From Sorghum bicolor (lineage: Eukaryota; Streptophyta; Magnoliopsida; Poales; Poaceae), in contig NC_012870.2 of the NCBI RefSeq assembly GCF_000003195.3, positions 18,964,501 through 19,028,500 of the forward strand: DNA of 64,000 nt. Reading direction: 5' to 3'. The notes beneath the pieces are model-generated. The model did no database searches and was not told the origin of the DNA. It saw only the letters and a list, made by a program, of their open reading frames with translations. Every line of letters starts with the position of its first letter. Within the stretch, counting starts at the first letter, position 1. Made by a program: the position numbers and the translations under genes. Below are positions 32,477-43,614 of the stretch, piece by piece.

Positions 32477-35400
32477 ATGGTCACGATCCCAGCTTCCGCG
32501 ACCGTGCCCGAAGGCCTCACGTTCACCGTCGGCCAGATCACGTGGACGACGGGCAGCGGCGGTTTCGCGACCACGGTTCCGAAAGAGATCCAGATCCAAT
32601 CTGAGATCACGCCGTCTCCGACCACACGCATGACGGCACCAAGCTCCCGACCACCGTTCCCGCTCTACAAGGGAAAGGAGATCGACTGCTCGGACCTCCT
32701 CCAAGCGCTCGATCGCGCTGACTCCAAGCTACTCGAAGTCTCCCAACTAATAGATGGAGTTCTGCGCCAGCCCGACCAAGCCGCTCGAGCGGATTTTTCG
32801 AAATTCCGCCGGCCAACTCGTGTCGCCACACACGAACGGCTGGGAACGTCCCTGACGATAACCTCAACCCCCGCAGGACGATCCGTCGAGCTCAAAAAGG
32901 AAGACTATCCTTGCGGCCTGAACAACTCGGCCTCTGTTTACTCACAGCATGTCCAATCCGTTTTCAGCAAAGCGGGCTGGTCGCCGACAAGGAACAATCG
33001 TCACCATGTCAACATGGTGACCATCCGAGAGCTACGGGACGGCCAGGTGTCCAGCACCAACTCAAGCACCGGCTCCGTCCCCACCGAGGTTGTGAACACC
33101 GAAGACGAGGACTACGACCTGGATTTCCCTTCACACCCTCCGGGTTTCGACCGATTCCCGATATTCCCCCCCCCCCCGGCGAGGGGATATTGTGTTCAAT
33201 GTCAGCGCCGACGAACCGGCTGTTGACGGAGAAACAGACGACCAGAGGCAACTCCGCGAACAGCGTAACGCCGATCGCGCCCGACGGCGTGCGGACGAGC
33301 AACAACAGACGCCACCAGGTAACCTCAACGATGCCTTTGACATGGTCGGGGACCAGCCGGTCTACAAAACGCCAAGCGCCAACGTGGCTGTCGCCATGGC
33401 CAACCTGGATCGGCTTCCTGACACCCCCGAATGCCAGGGAGTCCGGACCAGTATCCGAGCACACCTGATCGCCGCGATGGGACAGACAGCCACTCTGCTC
33501 AAGAGAGTCCAGGACGTCTCTTATACGGAAGCCGCCTCCGACCAAACTCATCGTAGCCGGGCCTCGCCCAGCAGGCGTCGCCGCAGCCGCTCCCCCGACA
33601 ACCGTCGAGGGGACTCACGGCGCGACGATGGTGGTCGGGATGCCGATGGCCGCCGCCAGCAGAACCGCGTACGCGGCCAGGAAGAAGAAGATCAACACAG
33701 GGATCTCCGCCACAACATCCCTCCCAAAGATGCCCGGGACCGCATCAACAGGCGCGCCGCAGAGAGAGCAGTCCACGAAAACCTGCGCCGTATCGAGTAC
33801 GATGCGACCCATGGTCCCCCGGGCCTAAGGCAGTTCTCCTCACACCTCCGCCAGGTCGTGTGGCCCCGCAATTTCAAGCTCGAAAAACTTAAAAAATACG
33901 ACGGCAAGGAAAATCCAGAGAACTGGATCACCCTCTACGAAATCGCCGTCCGATCAGCGGCAGGAGATGAGCATGTCATGGCTAACTACTTCCCCGTAGT
34001 CCTCGACCAGGCTGGTCATCAGTGGCTTCTCGGCTTGCCCGAGGACTCCTTCGACTCTTGGGAAGAGCTACGACAGGCCTTCATTGACAACTTCATCGCC
34101 ACATGCGAGCAGCCCGGAAACAAGTATGACCTTGAAAGGATAAGGGACAGGAAGAATGAACCTCTGCGCGATTACATCCGACGATTCTCGGATATGCGTC
34201 TCAAAATCCCGAAGATTTCTCATGACGAGGCCATATCAGCCTTTATCAAGGGCTTACGTTTCCATGAAGCGCTGAGGAACAAGCTGCTGCGTAAGCGTCC
34301 ATCAACGGTAGCAGAGCTCCTCGCCACGGCTAAAAATTATGCCGATGCTGATGACGCAGAAAAACTAATCCGAGACGATGCGAGAGGCACCGACCAGCCC
34401 TCCCGGCGAGATGACGGTCGTGGCCGCTACGACAACAGAAGTCACCGCCGCTCCGACAACCGCGATCACCGAGAGGGTTGGGATCGGCGGCGCGACAGCC
34501 GCGACGACCTCAGAGGAAAGCGCCCTCGCGAATACGACCACGAAGTAAACACGGTCAAACGTCCCAATGGTCGACGGGACTACCAAGACGACTACAACAA
34601 AACGTTGAAGGGACCGTGCCAGCTACACCCAAAGTCTAACCATACCATGGAAGAGTGCCGCGTCCTCAAAAATATCTATACACGGCGGGCCGCCCAAGAA
34701 GACACCGCCAAGAAAAGTAACAAACGCGACGGGCACGACCACGAAGATGAGGATGAGGACCAAGACAGGGACCCCCGACACCAATACGTCAGCCCCACCG
34801 ACGTGGTCCACTCCATTTTCGGGGGCAAGGTCTCCACTGAGTCCAAGCGAGAAAGAAAGCTGTTAAAGAGAGCCTGCCTCAACATAGACAGCACGGACGG
34901 GCTGATCGCAGATCCGAAATTTCCCGCCTGGTCCCACAGGGAGATCGCGTTCAGCAGGAAGGACCAGTGGGCCGCTATCCCAGAGCCGGGTCGTTTCCCA
35001 CTAATTCTTGATCCCTGCATCAATAGCATCAGATTCGAGCGCGTGCTCGTGGACGGGGGAAGCTCCATTGACATCCTCTTCCGCAACAGCCTGCCCGCCC
35101 TCAAGATATCACCGGCGCAACTAAAACCTTACGACGCCCAATTCTGGGGGGTTTTGCCAGGTCAAAGTTCGGTGCCCCTCGGACAGATAACATTGCCTGT
35201 CCAATTCGGCACACCCGATCACTTCCGGACGGAGTTCATCAACTTCGTAGTCGCGGACTTCGACGGAACCTACCACGCCATACTGGGCCGCCCATCGCTG
35301 ACAAAGTTCATGGCAGTCCCGCACTACTCATACCTAGTGCTTAAGATGCCCACGGAGAAGGGTGTCCTGACCGTCAGAGGCAACGTCTACACTGCGTACA

Positions 35401-35483
35401 CCTGCGAAGAAGAAAGTTTCAAGATCACCGAGGCAATTGACCTCTCAATCCGCATGGCGGAAACAGCAAACCAAGCCGCATAG
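32477..35483 (+). pseudogene. Gag-protease of the Tat retrotransposon, one frameshift
   Basis: Structural polyprotein with a C-terminal aspartic protease. The first ATG after the binding site is at 32477 ('MVTIPASATVPEGL'). That frame runs to a stop at 33226, but the homologous continuation is in another frame from about 33,180 ('NVSADEPAV...'). The shift occurs at a run of twelve C (33166-33177). Seen downstream: an Arg/Asp-rich region, then the retrotransposon Gag core (about 33,860-34,330: 'WPRNFKLEKLKKYDG', 'WEELRQAFIDNF', 'LRDYIRRFSDMR'). Next comes a basic Arg-rich stretch and a zinc-knuckle-like C/H pattern near 34,617 ('CQLHPKSNHTMEEC'). The protease has 'LVDGGSSIDILF' near 35,047 and 'AILGRPSL' near 35,280. 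It ends in TAG at 35481-35483. The frameshift could be a real mutation, an assembly slip in the homopolymer, or slippage. Confidence 0.85.
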
Positions 35484-35657
35484 CTGCCCCCCGACCAGCT
35501 CCGATTACCTGAGCAGGAGACAGCCAGAAAGAATTCGAAATCCAAGGAGTACAAAGAAGTGCAGCTGGTCGAAGGCAACCCCGAGAAGACAGCCCTCATC
35601 GGGGCTAATCTGGATCCAAAATAGGAAGACGCGCTCGTCAGGTTTCTAAGGGACAAC

Positions 35658-38600
35658 GTGAGCGTTTTCGCATGGAAACCCGCAGACATGCCCGGCGTCC
35701 CACGAGACCTGATCGAGCACTCCTTAAACGTCTCGAAGACCGCAAGACCAATCAAGCAAAAACTGCGACGGTTCGCTCGTGACAAAAAGGAGGCTATTAG
35801 GACAGAAATAACACGGCTTCTAGCAGCCGAATTCATAAAAGAGGTGTATCACCCCGATTGGCTCGCCAATCCGGTTCTTGTACGCAAAAAGAATAATGAA
35901 TGGAGAATGTGCGTTGACTACACCGATCTCAACAAACACTGTCCTAAAGATCCTTTTGGTCTTCCTCGCATCGACGAGGTGGTCGACTCAACGGCCGGAT
36001 GCGAACTCCTCTCCTTTCTAGATTGCTACTCTGGTTATCACCAGATCTCGTTAAAAGAAGAAGATCTGATCAAAACATCCTTCATCACACCCTTCGGCGC
36101 ATACTGTTACACTACCATGTCTTTCGGACTTAAAAACGCCGGGGCCACTTATCAAAGGGCCATCCAGCAATGCCTCCACGACGAGATTCGCGATGACCTC
36201 GTCGAGGCCTATGTGGACGACGTGGTCGTAAAAACAAGGGACGCGAGCACCCTAATCGACAACTTAGACCGAACCTTCAAGGCACTCAATAGGTACAAGT
36301 GGAAGCTCAACCCCAAAAAATGCATTTTCGGCGTTCCTTCCGGTCTACTGCTCGGCAACGTCGTCAGTTGCGACGGCATACGACCAAATCCTTCAAAAGT
36401 CAAAGCCGTACTCGACATGCGACCACCGAAGAACGTCAAGGACATTCAGAAGCTAACCGGATGCATGGCCGCCCTCAGTCGTTTCATCTCAAGGCTGGGA
36501 GAAAAAGGCCTCCCTTTCTTCAAACTATTGAAAGCGTCAGAAAAATTCTCCTGGACAGAAGAAGCCGACGCTGCGTTCACTCAGCTTAAGACCTTCCTCA
36601 CTTCACCGCCTGTCCTCACAGCGCCTCAGCCCAATGAAGACCTGCTCCTTTACATTGCTGCAACCGACAGGGTTGTTTCCACGGCAATAGTGGTCGAGCG
36701 AGATGAACCAGGTCACGTCTTCAAGGTCCAGAGACCCGTTTACTTCATAAGTGTAGTTTTAAACGAATCCAAGGCCAGGTACCCACAAATACAGAAGCTT
36801 ATATACGCCATCCTGATAACGTCAAGAAAGCTGAAGCACTACTTCAACGGCCATCGAGTCCTGGTGACAACCAGCTTTCCTCTTGGGGACATCCTGCGCA
36901 ATAAAGACGCCAATGGCAGAATCGTGAAATGGGCAATGGAATTATGTCCATTTTCCCTAGAGTTCCAGAGTCGCACCACTGTCAAGTCTCAAGCCCTGGT
37001 CGATTTCATTGCCGAATGGACGGATCTCAACGAGCCTTCCGTTCCAGATGTCTCAGACCACTGGTCAATGTTCTTCGATGGGTCCTTGAACATCAACGGT
37101 GCAGGCGCTGGGATATTGTTCGTATCACCAAACAAGGACAAACTCCGCTACGTCCTTCGGATCCTTTTTCCGGCATCAAACAATGTCGCCGAATACGAAG
37201 CTTGCTTACATGGCGTACGACTAGCCGTCGAGCTGGGGGTTAAGCGCCTCTATGTCTACGGCGACTCCGCTTTGGTCATCAACCAGCTCAACAAGGAGTG
37301 GGACACAACCCACGAGAAGATGGATCTCTACTGCAAAGAAATTCGCAAATGGGAAACTAACTTCTATGGCATAGAGTACATCCACGTGGTCCGGGATAAG
37401 AACCAAGCAGCAGATGCGTTGTCAAAGTTAGGCTCGTCTCGGGCCCAAATCCCGCGGGGTATTTTCGTCCAGGACATCCATGAGCCGAGCGTAAGCTCCC
37501 CCCTGGTCGACAAGCAACCCACCGAGGCAATGCTCATAGATGACGCCACTCCGACAACCGGTGGGCGCGAGTGGCGTATCCCGTTCATCAAATACATCTC
37601 AGACGGGACAGGTTTTCAGGACAAAACAGAGAACGAGTGTCTCATCCGACGATCAAAGAACTACATCCTGGTCGACGGAAAACTCATGCGGAAAAACGCA
37701 AGCTCCGAGGTACTGCTCAAGTGCATACCCCAAGACGATGGTATCAAGCTCTTGGAGGACATACACGCCGGATCCTGCGGCAACCATGCCGCATCTAGAA
37801 CGCTGGTCGGAAAGGCTTTCCGAGCAGGTTTTTACTGGCCAACCCCGGTCAGCGACGCAGAAAAACTGGTTCGGCATTGCGAAGGATGTCAGTTTTTCGC
37901 TAAGAGGACCCACGTACCTGCCCATGAAATTCAAACCATCCCGTCGTCTTGGCCCTTTGCTTGCTGGGGGCTTGACATGATCGGACCATTTAAACCAGCC
38001 CCGGGCAACTTCAAGTTTGTCTTCGTGTTAATCGACAAGTTCTCCAAGTGGATTGAATACATGCCCCTGGTCAAGGCAACTTCCGAGAAGGCTGTGGAGT
38101 TCCTCAATCAAATCATACACAGATTCGGCATCCCGAACAGCATAATCACCGACCTGGGCACTCAGTTTACTGGCACCACTTTTTGGGATTTCTGCGATGA
38201 CAGAGGCATAGTCATAAAATATGTGTCAGTGGCACATCCACGTGCCAACGGTCAAGTTGAACGTGCTAACGGAATGATCGTCGACGCCCTAAAGAAAAGA
38301 TTGTACACCGAGAACGACAGAGCACCCGGTCGATGGATGAAAGAATTGCCGGCAGTGGTCTGGGGCCTCCGAACTCAGACCAGTCGAAACACAGGGGTGT
38401 CTCCCTATTTCATGGTGTACGGCGCAGAGGCGGTTTTGCCGTCCGACATACACTTCGGATCTCCTAGAATCGAGCACTTCGACCAGGCGACCGCCGACAA
38501 CGCCAGAGAACTCGAAATCAATTGCATGGAGGAAAAGCGTTTAGTTTCATGTCTCCGAACAGCAAAATATCTCGCGGCAGTCAGGCGATACTACAACAGG

Positions 38601-38810
38601 AACGTCAAGGACCGTTCCTTCGTGGTCGGCGATCTGGTGCTTCGATGGAAAACAAGCCAGGAGGGAATGCACAAGTTATCTACTCCCTGGGAAGGACCCT
38701 TCGTGGTGACCGAGGTCACACGACCTACGTCCTACAGATTGGCATACCCAGACGGAACACGAGTGCCTAACTCTTGGCACATCGACAAACTGCGACGTTT
38801 CTATCCATAA
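35658..38810 (+). CDS. Pol: reverse transcriptase, RNase H, second RNase H, integrase (1050 residues)
   Basis: Copies element RNA into DNA and inserts it. It is in the same frame as Gag-protease but separated from it by two in-frame TAG codons (35481-35483 and 35622-35624). Seen: RT with 'NPVLVRKKNNEWRMCVDY' and the catalytic YVDD near residue 185. A degenerate first RNase H with 'FSWTEEADAAF' lies near 300-430. A second RNase H of archaeal type near 470-600 has 'FFDGSLNINGAGAG', 'ASNNVAEYEA', 'YGDSALVINQL' and 'NQAADALS'. Integrase has an H-C zinc region near 703-740 ('HCEGCQ'). Its catalytic residues lie in 'GLDMIGPF' (about 771), 'ITDLGTQF' (about 831, with L where N is usual) and 'NGQVERANG' (about 867). 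It ends in 'WHIDKLRRFYP' with no chromodomain. All main catalytic residues look present. Confidence 0.93.
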   Translation: MSVFAWKPADMPGVPRDLIEHSLNVSKTARPIKQKLRRFARDKKEAIRTEITRLLAAEFIKEVYHPDWLANPVLVRKKNNEWRMCVDYTDLNKHCPKDPFGLPRIDEVVDSTAGCELLSFLDCYSGYHQISLKEEDLIKTSFITPFGAYCYTTMSFGLKNAGATYQRAIQQCLHDEIRDDLVEAYVDDVVVKTRDASTLIDNLDRTFKALNRYKWKLNPKKCIFGVPSGLLLGNVVSCDGIRPNPSKVKAVLDMRPPKNVKDIQKLTGCMAALSRFISRLGEKGLPFFKLLKASEKFSWTEEADAAFTQLKTFLTSPPVLTAPQPNEDLLLYIAATDRVVSTAIVVERDEPGHVFKVQRPVYFISVVLNESKARYPQIQKLIYAILITSRKLKHYFNGHRVLVTTSFPLGDILRNKDANGRIVKWAMELCPFSLEFQSRTTVKSQALVDFIAEWTDLNEPSVPDVSDHWSMFFDGSLNINGAGAGILFVSPNKDKLRYVLRILFPASNNVAEYEACLHGVRLAVELGVKRLYVYGDSALVINQLNKEWDTTHEKMDLYCKEIRKWETNFYGIEYIHVVRDKNQAADALSKLGSSRAQIPRGIFVQDIHEPSVSSPLVDKQPTEAMLIDDATPTTGGREWRIPFIKYISDGTGFQDKTENECLIRRSKNYILVDGKLMRKNASSEVLLKCIPQDDGIKLLEDIHAGSCGNHAASRTLVGKAFRAGFYWPTPVSDAEKLVRHCEGCQFFAKRTHVPAHEIQTIPSSWPFACWGLDMIGPFKPAPGNFKFVFVLIDKFSKWIEYMPLVKATSEKAVEFLNQIIHRFGIPNSIITDLGTQFTGTTFWDFCDDRGIVIKYVSVAHPRANGQVERANGMIVDALKKRLYTENDRAPGRWMKELPAVVWGLRTQTSRNTGVSPYFMVYGAEAVLPSDIHFGSPRIEHFDQATADNARELEINCMEEKRLVSCLRTAKYLAAVRRYYNRNVKDRSFVVGDLVLRWKTSQEGMHKLSTPWEGPFVVTEVTRPTSYRLAYPDGTRVPNSWHIDKLRRFYP

Positions 38811-39250
38811 AGTTTTAATGACTTTCTTCTGTAAGTATCTTATAATTTTTGATAATGAAATTCTCTATTTTTCGCCTATACCTTGTCATACACAGCACTC
38901 GGCAAAACTCCTGCAATGGATGCTCTTGGCGACAACCAAGACAAATACGGTGACACGTCACTCAGATATTTTTACAGCGCTCAAAACAACAGTCATGACA
39001 AAAAAGAAAACTTTATTACAAACTTTACATACAAAGTTTACAATAAATACCCTGACGGGCAGATACTAGTCTATTCCTACAGACTACTTTATTGGCCTAG
39101 CTGCTCGGGCTGATCACCCGCCTGGCCCTGCTGCCCGGACGAAGGGGTCGGGGCCACCGGCGCCTGGCTGGTCGAGACCGCAGGCGTCGACCGCCCATCT
39201 CCAGCAACGAACGCGCCCGACAACTCCCTGGCTGACCTATCTGAGCTCGG
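38811..39250. other. Spacer between pol and the antisense gene
   Basis: About 440 bp separating the two convergent coding regions. No conserved coding signal. It presumably holds the 3' UTR of the antisense transcript. Confidence 0.5.
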
Positions 39251-42244
39251 CTAGTCTGGAGGAGTGGCCGTTCCGCACAGGTTGATGTCGCCGATCACTG
39301 TCGACGACAAGTCCAGCAGACTACCCCGAAGTTCGTCCGCTTCCTGTGGGCCGACTTCCTTCGGGTACCCCTTCTCCAGCCTGCTCAAGTCGACCAGGGG
39401 GTAGTGGGCGCGTACCATGCTGAGGACGTGCGCGCCGGCAAACTCCCCGGCGTCCTTCACAAACTGCTGGAGCCAGTCCCACGCCCGTTGCGCCTTTTCG
39501 ACTGGGGTCAACTGCGGCGCGCGGGGCTGGCTCTCCGGGAGCTCGGGACTGATCAGGTCCAGGACCGGGGACACTCCCTTCCAGATCCTGCAACAGTTGA
39601 CCTTCCAGGAGTCCCGGTCCTTGATCAGTTCATCCAGGTGCTTTTTGGTGTTCACCTTGAGCACTGCAAACGAAACGAAGCGTTACTTTCGGCATACCAG
39701 ACAAGCAAAGGGGCAGGCAGCAACCAACAAGGCGGCACCCATTACCAGCTAACTCCCGGTCTTTTCGACCCAATTCCTCTTCCGCTCGCCGCCCGGACTC
39801 CTGTGCACTGGCGAGCTGTTGGCCGAGCTGCTCCTTCTCTTGTTGGAGGCTCGCCACCTCCTCCTCCAAGTCTGCGTGAATCCTAAACTGGTCAGCACAG
39901 CAAACTATACAAGTACGCGAAACTGCTCGGAGCGTGTGACTAACCTTCCTGCAGCCGGTACTGGTCGGCCAGACGACGAGCGAGGTCGAGACGACGCTCC
40001 TTTTCAGCGCTCATCTCGACCACCTTCTCCCCGACCTCCGCCCGCAACCGGTCTACCTCCGCGGCAAGGGCCTTGTTCTCGGCCATGACGCTTTCTATCT
40101 GGTCAAAGCACCGTTTCCGGTACTTCGCCGTTTTCATTACGTCCTACAAAGCAAGCATATAACGATCAAGCAAGACAAGGCAACAGAATGCGCAGCAGTA
40201 CAAAAAGCCGCTTACCTTGACTTCGTCGACAAGACGCTTGGCCGCGCGCTCCACCCTGGCGGCCTCTTCGGTCTCGGCGACCTCCTCATGACCGATAAAG
40301 TGATCCCCGCGTTGGCGCCACACATACACGTGTTGGCGGCCATCGCGGGGACGACCCTCGATCTCCTCCACCTCGTCGTCGGAGGCCGCCCGGGTTTCTT
40401 CCTCCTGTGCTGCGTCACCCCCGGTGGTGGTCCCAGGCATTACTGGCCCCTGGACCAGACCTGGGGAGCCCGCAGCCGAAGAAGCTCCTGCTCGGGGCAG
40501 CGGGGGGACTTCACTCCCCCCGGCAGGAGGAGCGGTCGGAGATCTCCCCTTCTCCGAGGAGTCAGTTGGGGGAGCCTCTCCAGTCCTGGTCGGGCTGCTT
40601 GTTGTCGGCGCCGCGCTCGGGAGCCCCTCGGTGCTCCCAGGCGCGACTGCAGCTGTTGGCTGCTCTGTGGTCTGGGGGGCTGCATCCCCAGAACCGCGGG
40701 CAGGCTCGTCCGTTCCCTGGCCGGCAGTTTGGCCAGGGTCGACATCCGATGCCGCACTGCAGGAACAAAAGTTAAAAAAAAAATGAGGAGTCCAAAATAC
40801 GTAAGTCGAACACTTACAGGTCTGACCGGCGATGGGTCGCGGTGAACCTCCTCCTCGCCCGGCCGGTCGGCACCTGTGCCCCCACCTCGGCAACTTGAGG
40901 GGCAGCGGCGCCGCTGGCCACTCGATCAGTGGCGACCGGCGCAGTGTCTGGGCGGCTCCGAGGCCGTCGGACCAACGACGGCGCAGCCTCCTCGTCGTCG
41001 TCGTCGTCGTCGTCGACGATCCGCACGAGCCGACGACGTTTCGGCGCTTGGCTGCTCTCCGCCGGTAGGTCTGCTGGCAGCCCCGGTGTCGGCAAGGGAT
41101 CCGCCGGCAATGGCCTTTTCCCCGCTACCCTCTCCTCGGAGGTCGGGACGGGGCGGGCTCGGTCTTCCTCACTGCTGGTGTAATGAGTACACCGAGCAGC
41201 GTCCTCCTCTGGCGGGACCTCTCCCGCAGGATTTTCCATCCCCGGCGCCAGTGATACATACACCACGTACCGGTCGACATCACCGACCTGCAAAAGCAAC
41301 AGAAATGAGTCAACTACAGACGATATACGAATGATCAAACAGAGTCTGCTACATACCTTTGGTGCTGGTCGTCCTAACTTGAAGGCTTGCACCCGATCAC
41401 TGCCACGGGTGAAGCCCCCATCAGCGAAGTTAAACAGCTCGTTCAACAGCTGTTGTACCTCCGCTTTCTCCAAGATCTCCGACCGCATCCTAGTCGGGTC
41501 TGCGCTTCCGGCATACTCGTACGCCGAGTGCACCCTCTTCTGGCAGGGCATCACCCGGCGGCAAATGAAGTTGCCGACCACGCCAAGCCCATCCAGGCGC
41601 GACCAGTCGATCAGCTTCATCAGATCCGCCACTTGACCGTCGAACTCTGGGCGGTCGGTCCAGCTCGTCCTCTTCTCGGGAATGTATCCCACGTCGCAGA
41701 ACGTGGAGCTGCCCGGTTCCTCCCTGACATAGAACCACTTTCTGTACCATTCGGTCAAGGAAGTGTTCTATGGGCAGTGCAGATAGCGATTCTTCATCCC
41801 ATCGCGAAGGTTGAGGTATACTCCACCTGCAACCTTGGAGCCTCCAACTGCTCCCTTCTTCCTCAAGCAGAAAAGGTATCGGAAAAGATCGAAGTGCGGC
41901 TCTATGCCAACATAGGCCTCGCACAGGTGGATGAAGGTGGAAATAAGGAGAATTGAGTTCGGGTGCAGATTGCAAATCCCGATCTCATAGTACAAAAGAA
42001 GACCTTGAAGAAAAGGATGGACAGGAACACCAAAGCCTCTCTTAACGAAATCCTCAAAAACGACGATCTCACCGGCGCGAGGGTCGGGGTAGCTCTCCCC
42101 CTCCGGTGCCCTCCAGCCGCCGAGCTCTGCGCCGTGCAGAAGCCCCATATCGACGAGGTCACCAAGAGATTTTGTGGTGCTGCGAGACTTCTTCCACTCC
42201 TTGGCCATCAGTTCGGCCCTCTTCCTGGAGTCGCTCTTCGCCAT
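39251..42244 (-). pseudogene. Antisense spliced gene of the retrotransposon (PF04195-like domain), six exons, one in-frame stop
   Basis: Second gene of the element, opposite to gag-pol; function unknown. Exons on the minus strand: 42244-41357, 41287-40818, 40756-40216, 40143-39945, 39871-39746, 39663-39251. All five introns (61-81 bp) are GT-AG and every junction keeps frame, giving about 878 codons. Exon 1 matches the 'putative gypsy type transposon' domain seen in grass elements: 'GEIVVFEDFVKRGFGVPVHP', 'LLYYEIGICNLHPNSIL', 'LCEAYVGIEPHFDLFRYLF', 'WYRKWFYVRE'. Exon 2 is Pro/acidic with a run of seven Asp. Exons 4-5 are coiled coil ('AENKALAAEVDRLRAEVGEK', 'LEEEVASLQQEKEQLGQQL'). Exon 6 is a conserved-looking C-terminal part with 'LDLSSTVIGD'. 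A TAG at 41770-41768 lies in frame in exon 1, so this copy is scored as broken unless it is read through. Antisense ORFs are known in Tat elements; this exon model is mine. Confidence 0.8.
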
Positions 42245-42354
42245 TGGAGGTGCGAATGTGGGCTGGAGTTAGGAAGATGCAGGAGATTGGAGAAGATGAG
42301 AGCGTAAGGTTTGAAGGCAATGGCAGGAGAAGCGGTACAGGCGGTCCTATTAGA

Positions 42355-42364
42355 CCCTTATAAA
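42355..42364 (-). promoter_or_regulatory. Candidate TATA box of the antisense gene
   Basis: On the minus strand GGTTTATAAGG lies about 115 bp upstream of the antisense ATG, at a plausible spacing for a short 5' UTR. Position and sequence only. Confidence 0.45.
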
Positions 42365-42653
42365 CCCGCGACCCCACCTCTCCCACTTCCTGTATTCTCG
42401 GGAAGTGGGCAGGCCATGCGGCGGATGCGGCGTTTCGGTTTACAATGATTATAGACAATTAATGCGGCGGAGTTTTCGTACCAATTGATGGTTTCCTTTT
42501 CTCAAATCATGCAAAGAGCGGTTGTACAGTTGCCAGGTGCAGCTTTTCATGCATCCGACTGACATATCGTCAGGAGACCCCGTCACGTCAACTTTAATTG
42601 GAAAGATCTTTTCAAAAGTAAGAAGACACATACGCCAGTGAGTCAGCAATCCG

Positions 42654-43073
42654 GGGACTGCACTGACCACCGAGCACTCGACGCTCGGGGACTGGTCGCC
42701 CAGTCTATCAGCTCGGAACTTCAGGGACTGCACCGACCACCGAGCACTCGACGCTCGGGGACTGGTCGCCCAGTCTATCAGCTCGGAACTTCAGGGACTG
42801 CACCGACCACCGAGCACTCGACGCTCGGGGACTGGTCGCCCAGTCTATCAGCTCGGAACTTCAAGGACTGCACCGACCACCGAGCACTCGACGCTCGGGG
42901 ATTGGTTGCCCAATCTGTCAACTCAGAACTTCAAGGACTACACCGACCACCGAGCACTCGACGCTCGGGGACTGGTCGCTCAGTCTATCAGTTCAAAACT
43001 TTAAAGCATGCACCGACCACTGAGCACTCGATGCTCGGGGACTGGTCGTACAGTATAGCAACATATAATTCCA
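42654..43073. repeat. Six 70 bp tandem repeats in the retrotransposon 3' region
   Basis: Units start at 42654, 42724, 42794, 42864, 42934 and 43004, each with 'CACCGAGCACTCGACGCTCG', 'GGGGACTGG' and 'CAGTCTATCAG'. The first three are nearly identical; the last three diverge progressively. Repeats here are characteristic of Tat elements and can seed satellites. Confidence 0.93.
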
Positions 43074-43614
43074 AGAAGCACACTAAGTGCCTGGGGACTG
43101 GTCGATTGGATTGCAGACGAGCATGACATGCTCGGGGACTGGTAAATTCAATTTTTTAGACCTTGCTACAAGGCTCATACTTCGCCTTCCAGCAAGCTCG
43201 GGGACTACATCGGTACGATGCATCTAGCGATGCATCTCAGTTCTCGAAACTACTTTGGGGAATTTTCTTTTGACCCTGGCACCACGTGCCTACACCACCT
43301 ACTACCAGGCTCGGGGACTAAGTGGGCACACTTCACCTGGCGGTGAATTTGCTTGCTTTTTTGGATGCTACTAACTTTCAAAAAGGCAAAGTGGGCACAC
43401 TTCACCATGAAAGAAATTTTTTTTAGAGCACCATGCATTCTTCGAACAACCTGCTTCTTCGATGTCAATGTTGATCAACTGTCTTTTGAGTTGGTCAAAA
43501 TACCGTTGCAACTGTTTGGGCGACTTTCCTGTTTATTGAAGACGTCAAGCCTCGCTGATCGAAGAAGCTCAAGACGGCGTGTTGCATCACAATACATGGC
43601 GCTCGGGGACTAGC
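43074..43614. repeat. Degenerate continuation with repeated CTCGGGGACT motif, to the polypurine-like tract
   Basis: The motif GCTCGGGGACT (or CTGGGGACT) recurs near 43,091, 43,131, 43,197, 43,311 and finally 43,601, the last directly before the 3' LTR. A 26 bp block around 'GTGGGCACACTTCACC' is present twice (43,322 and 43,390). Confidence 0.8.

Noticed and set aside
32429..33226. Frame open from 32429 as a start of Gag
   Set aside because: It begins with GTG within the primer-binding site. The first ATG in this frame, 32477, is the plausible start.
40288..41334. Plus-strand open frames within the retrotransposon 3' region
   Set aside because: They mirror the GC-rich antisense exons; splice signals and domain text support the minus strand.
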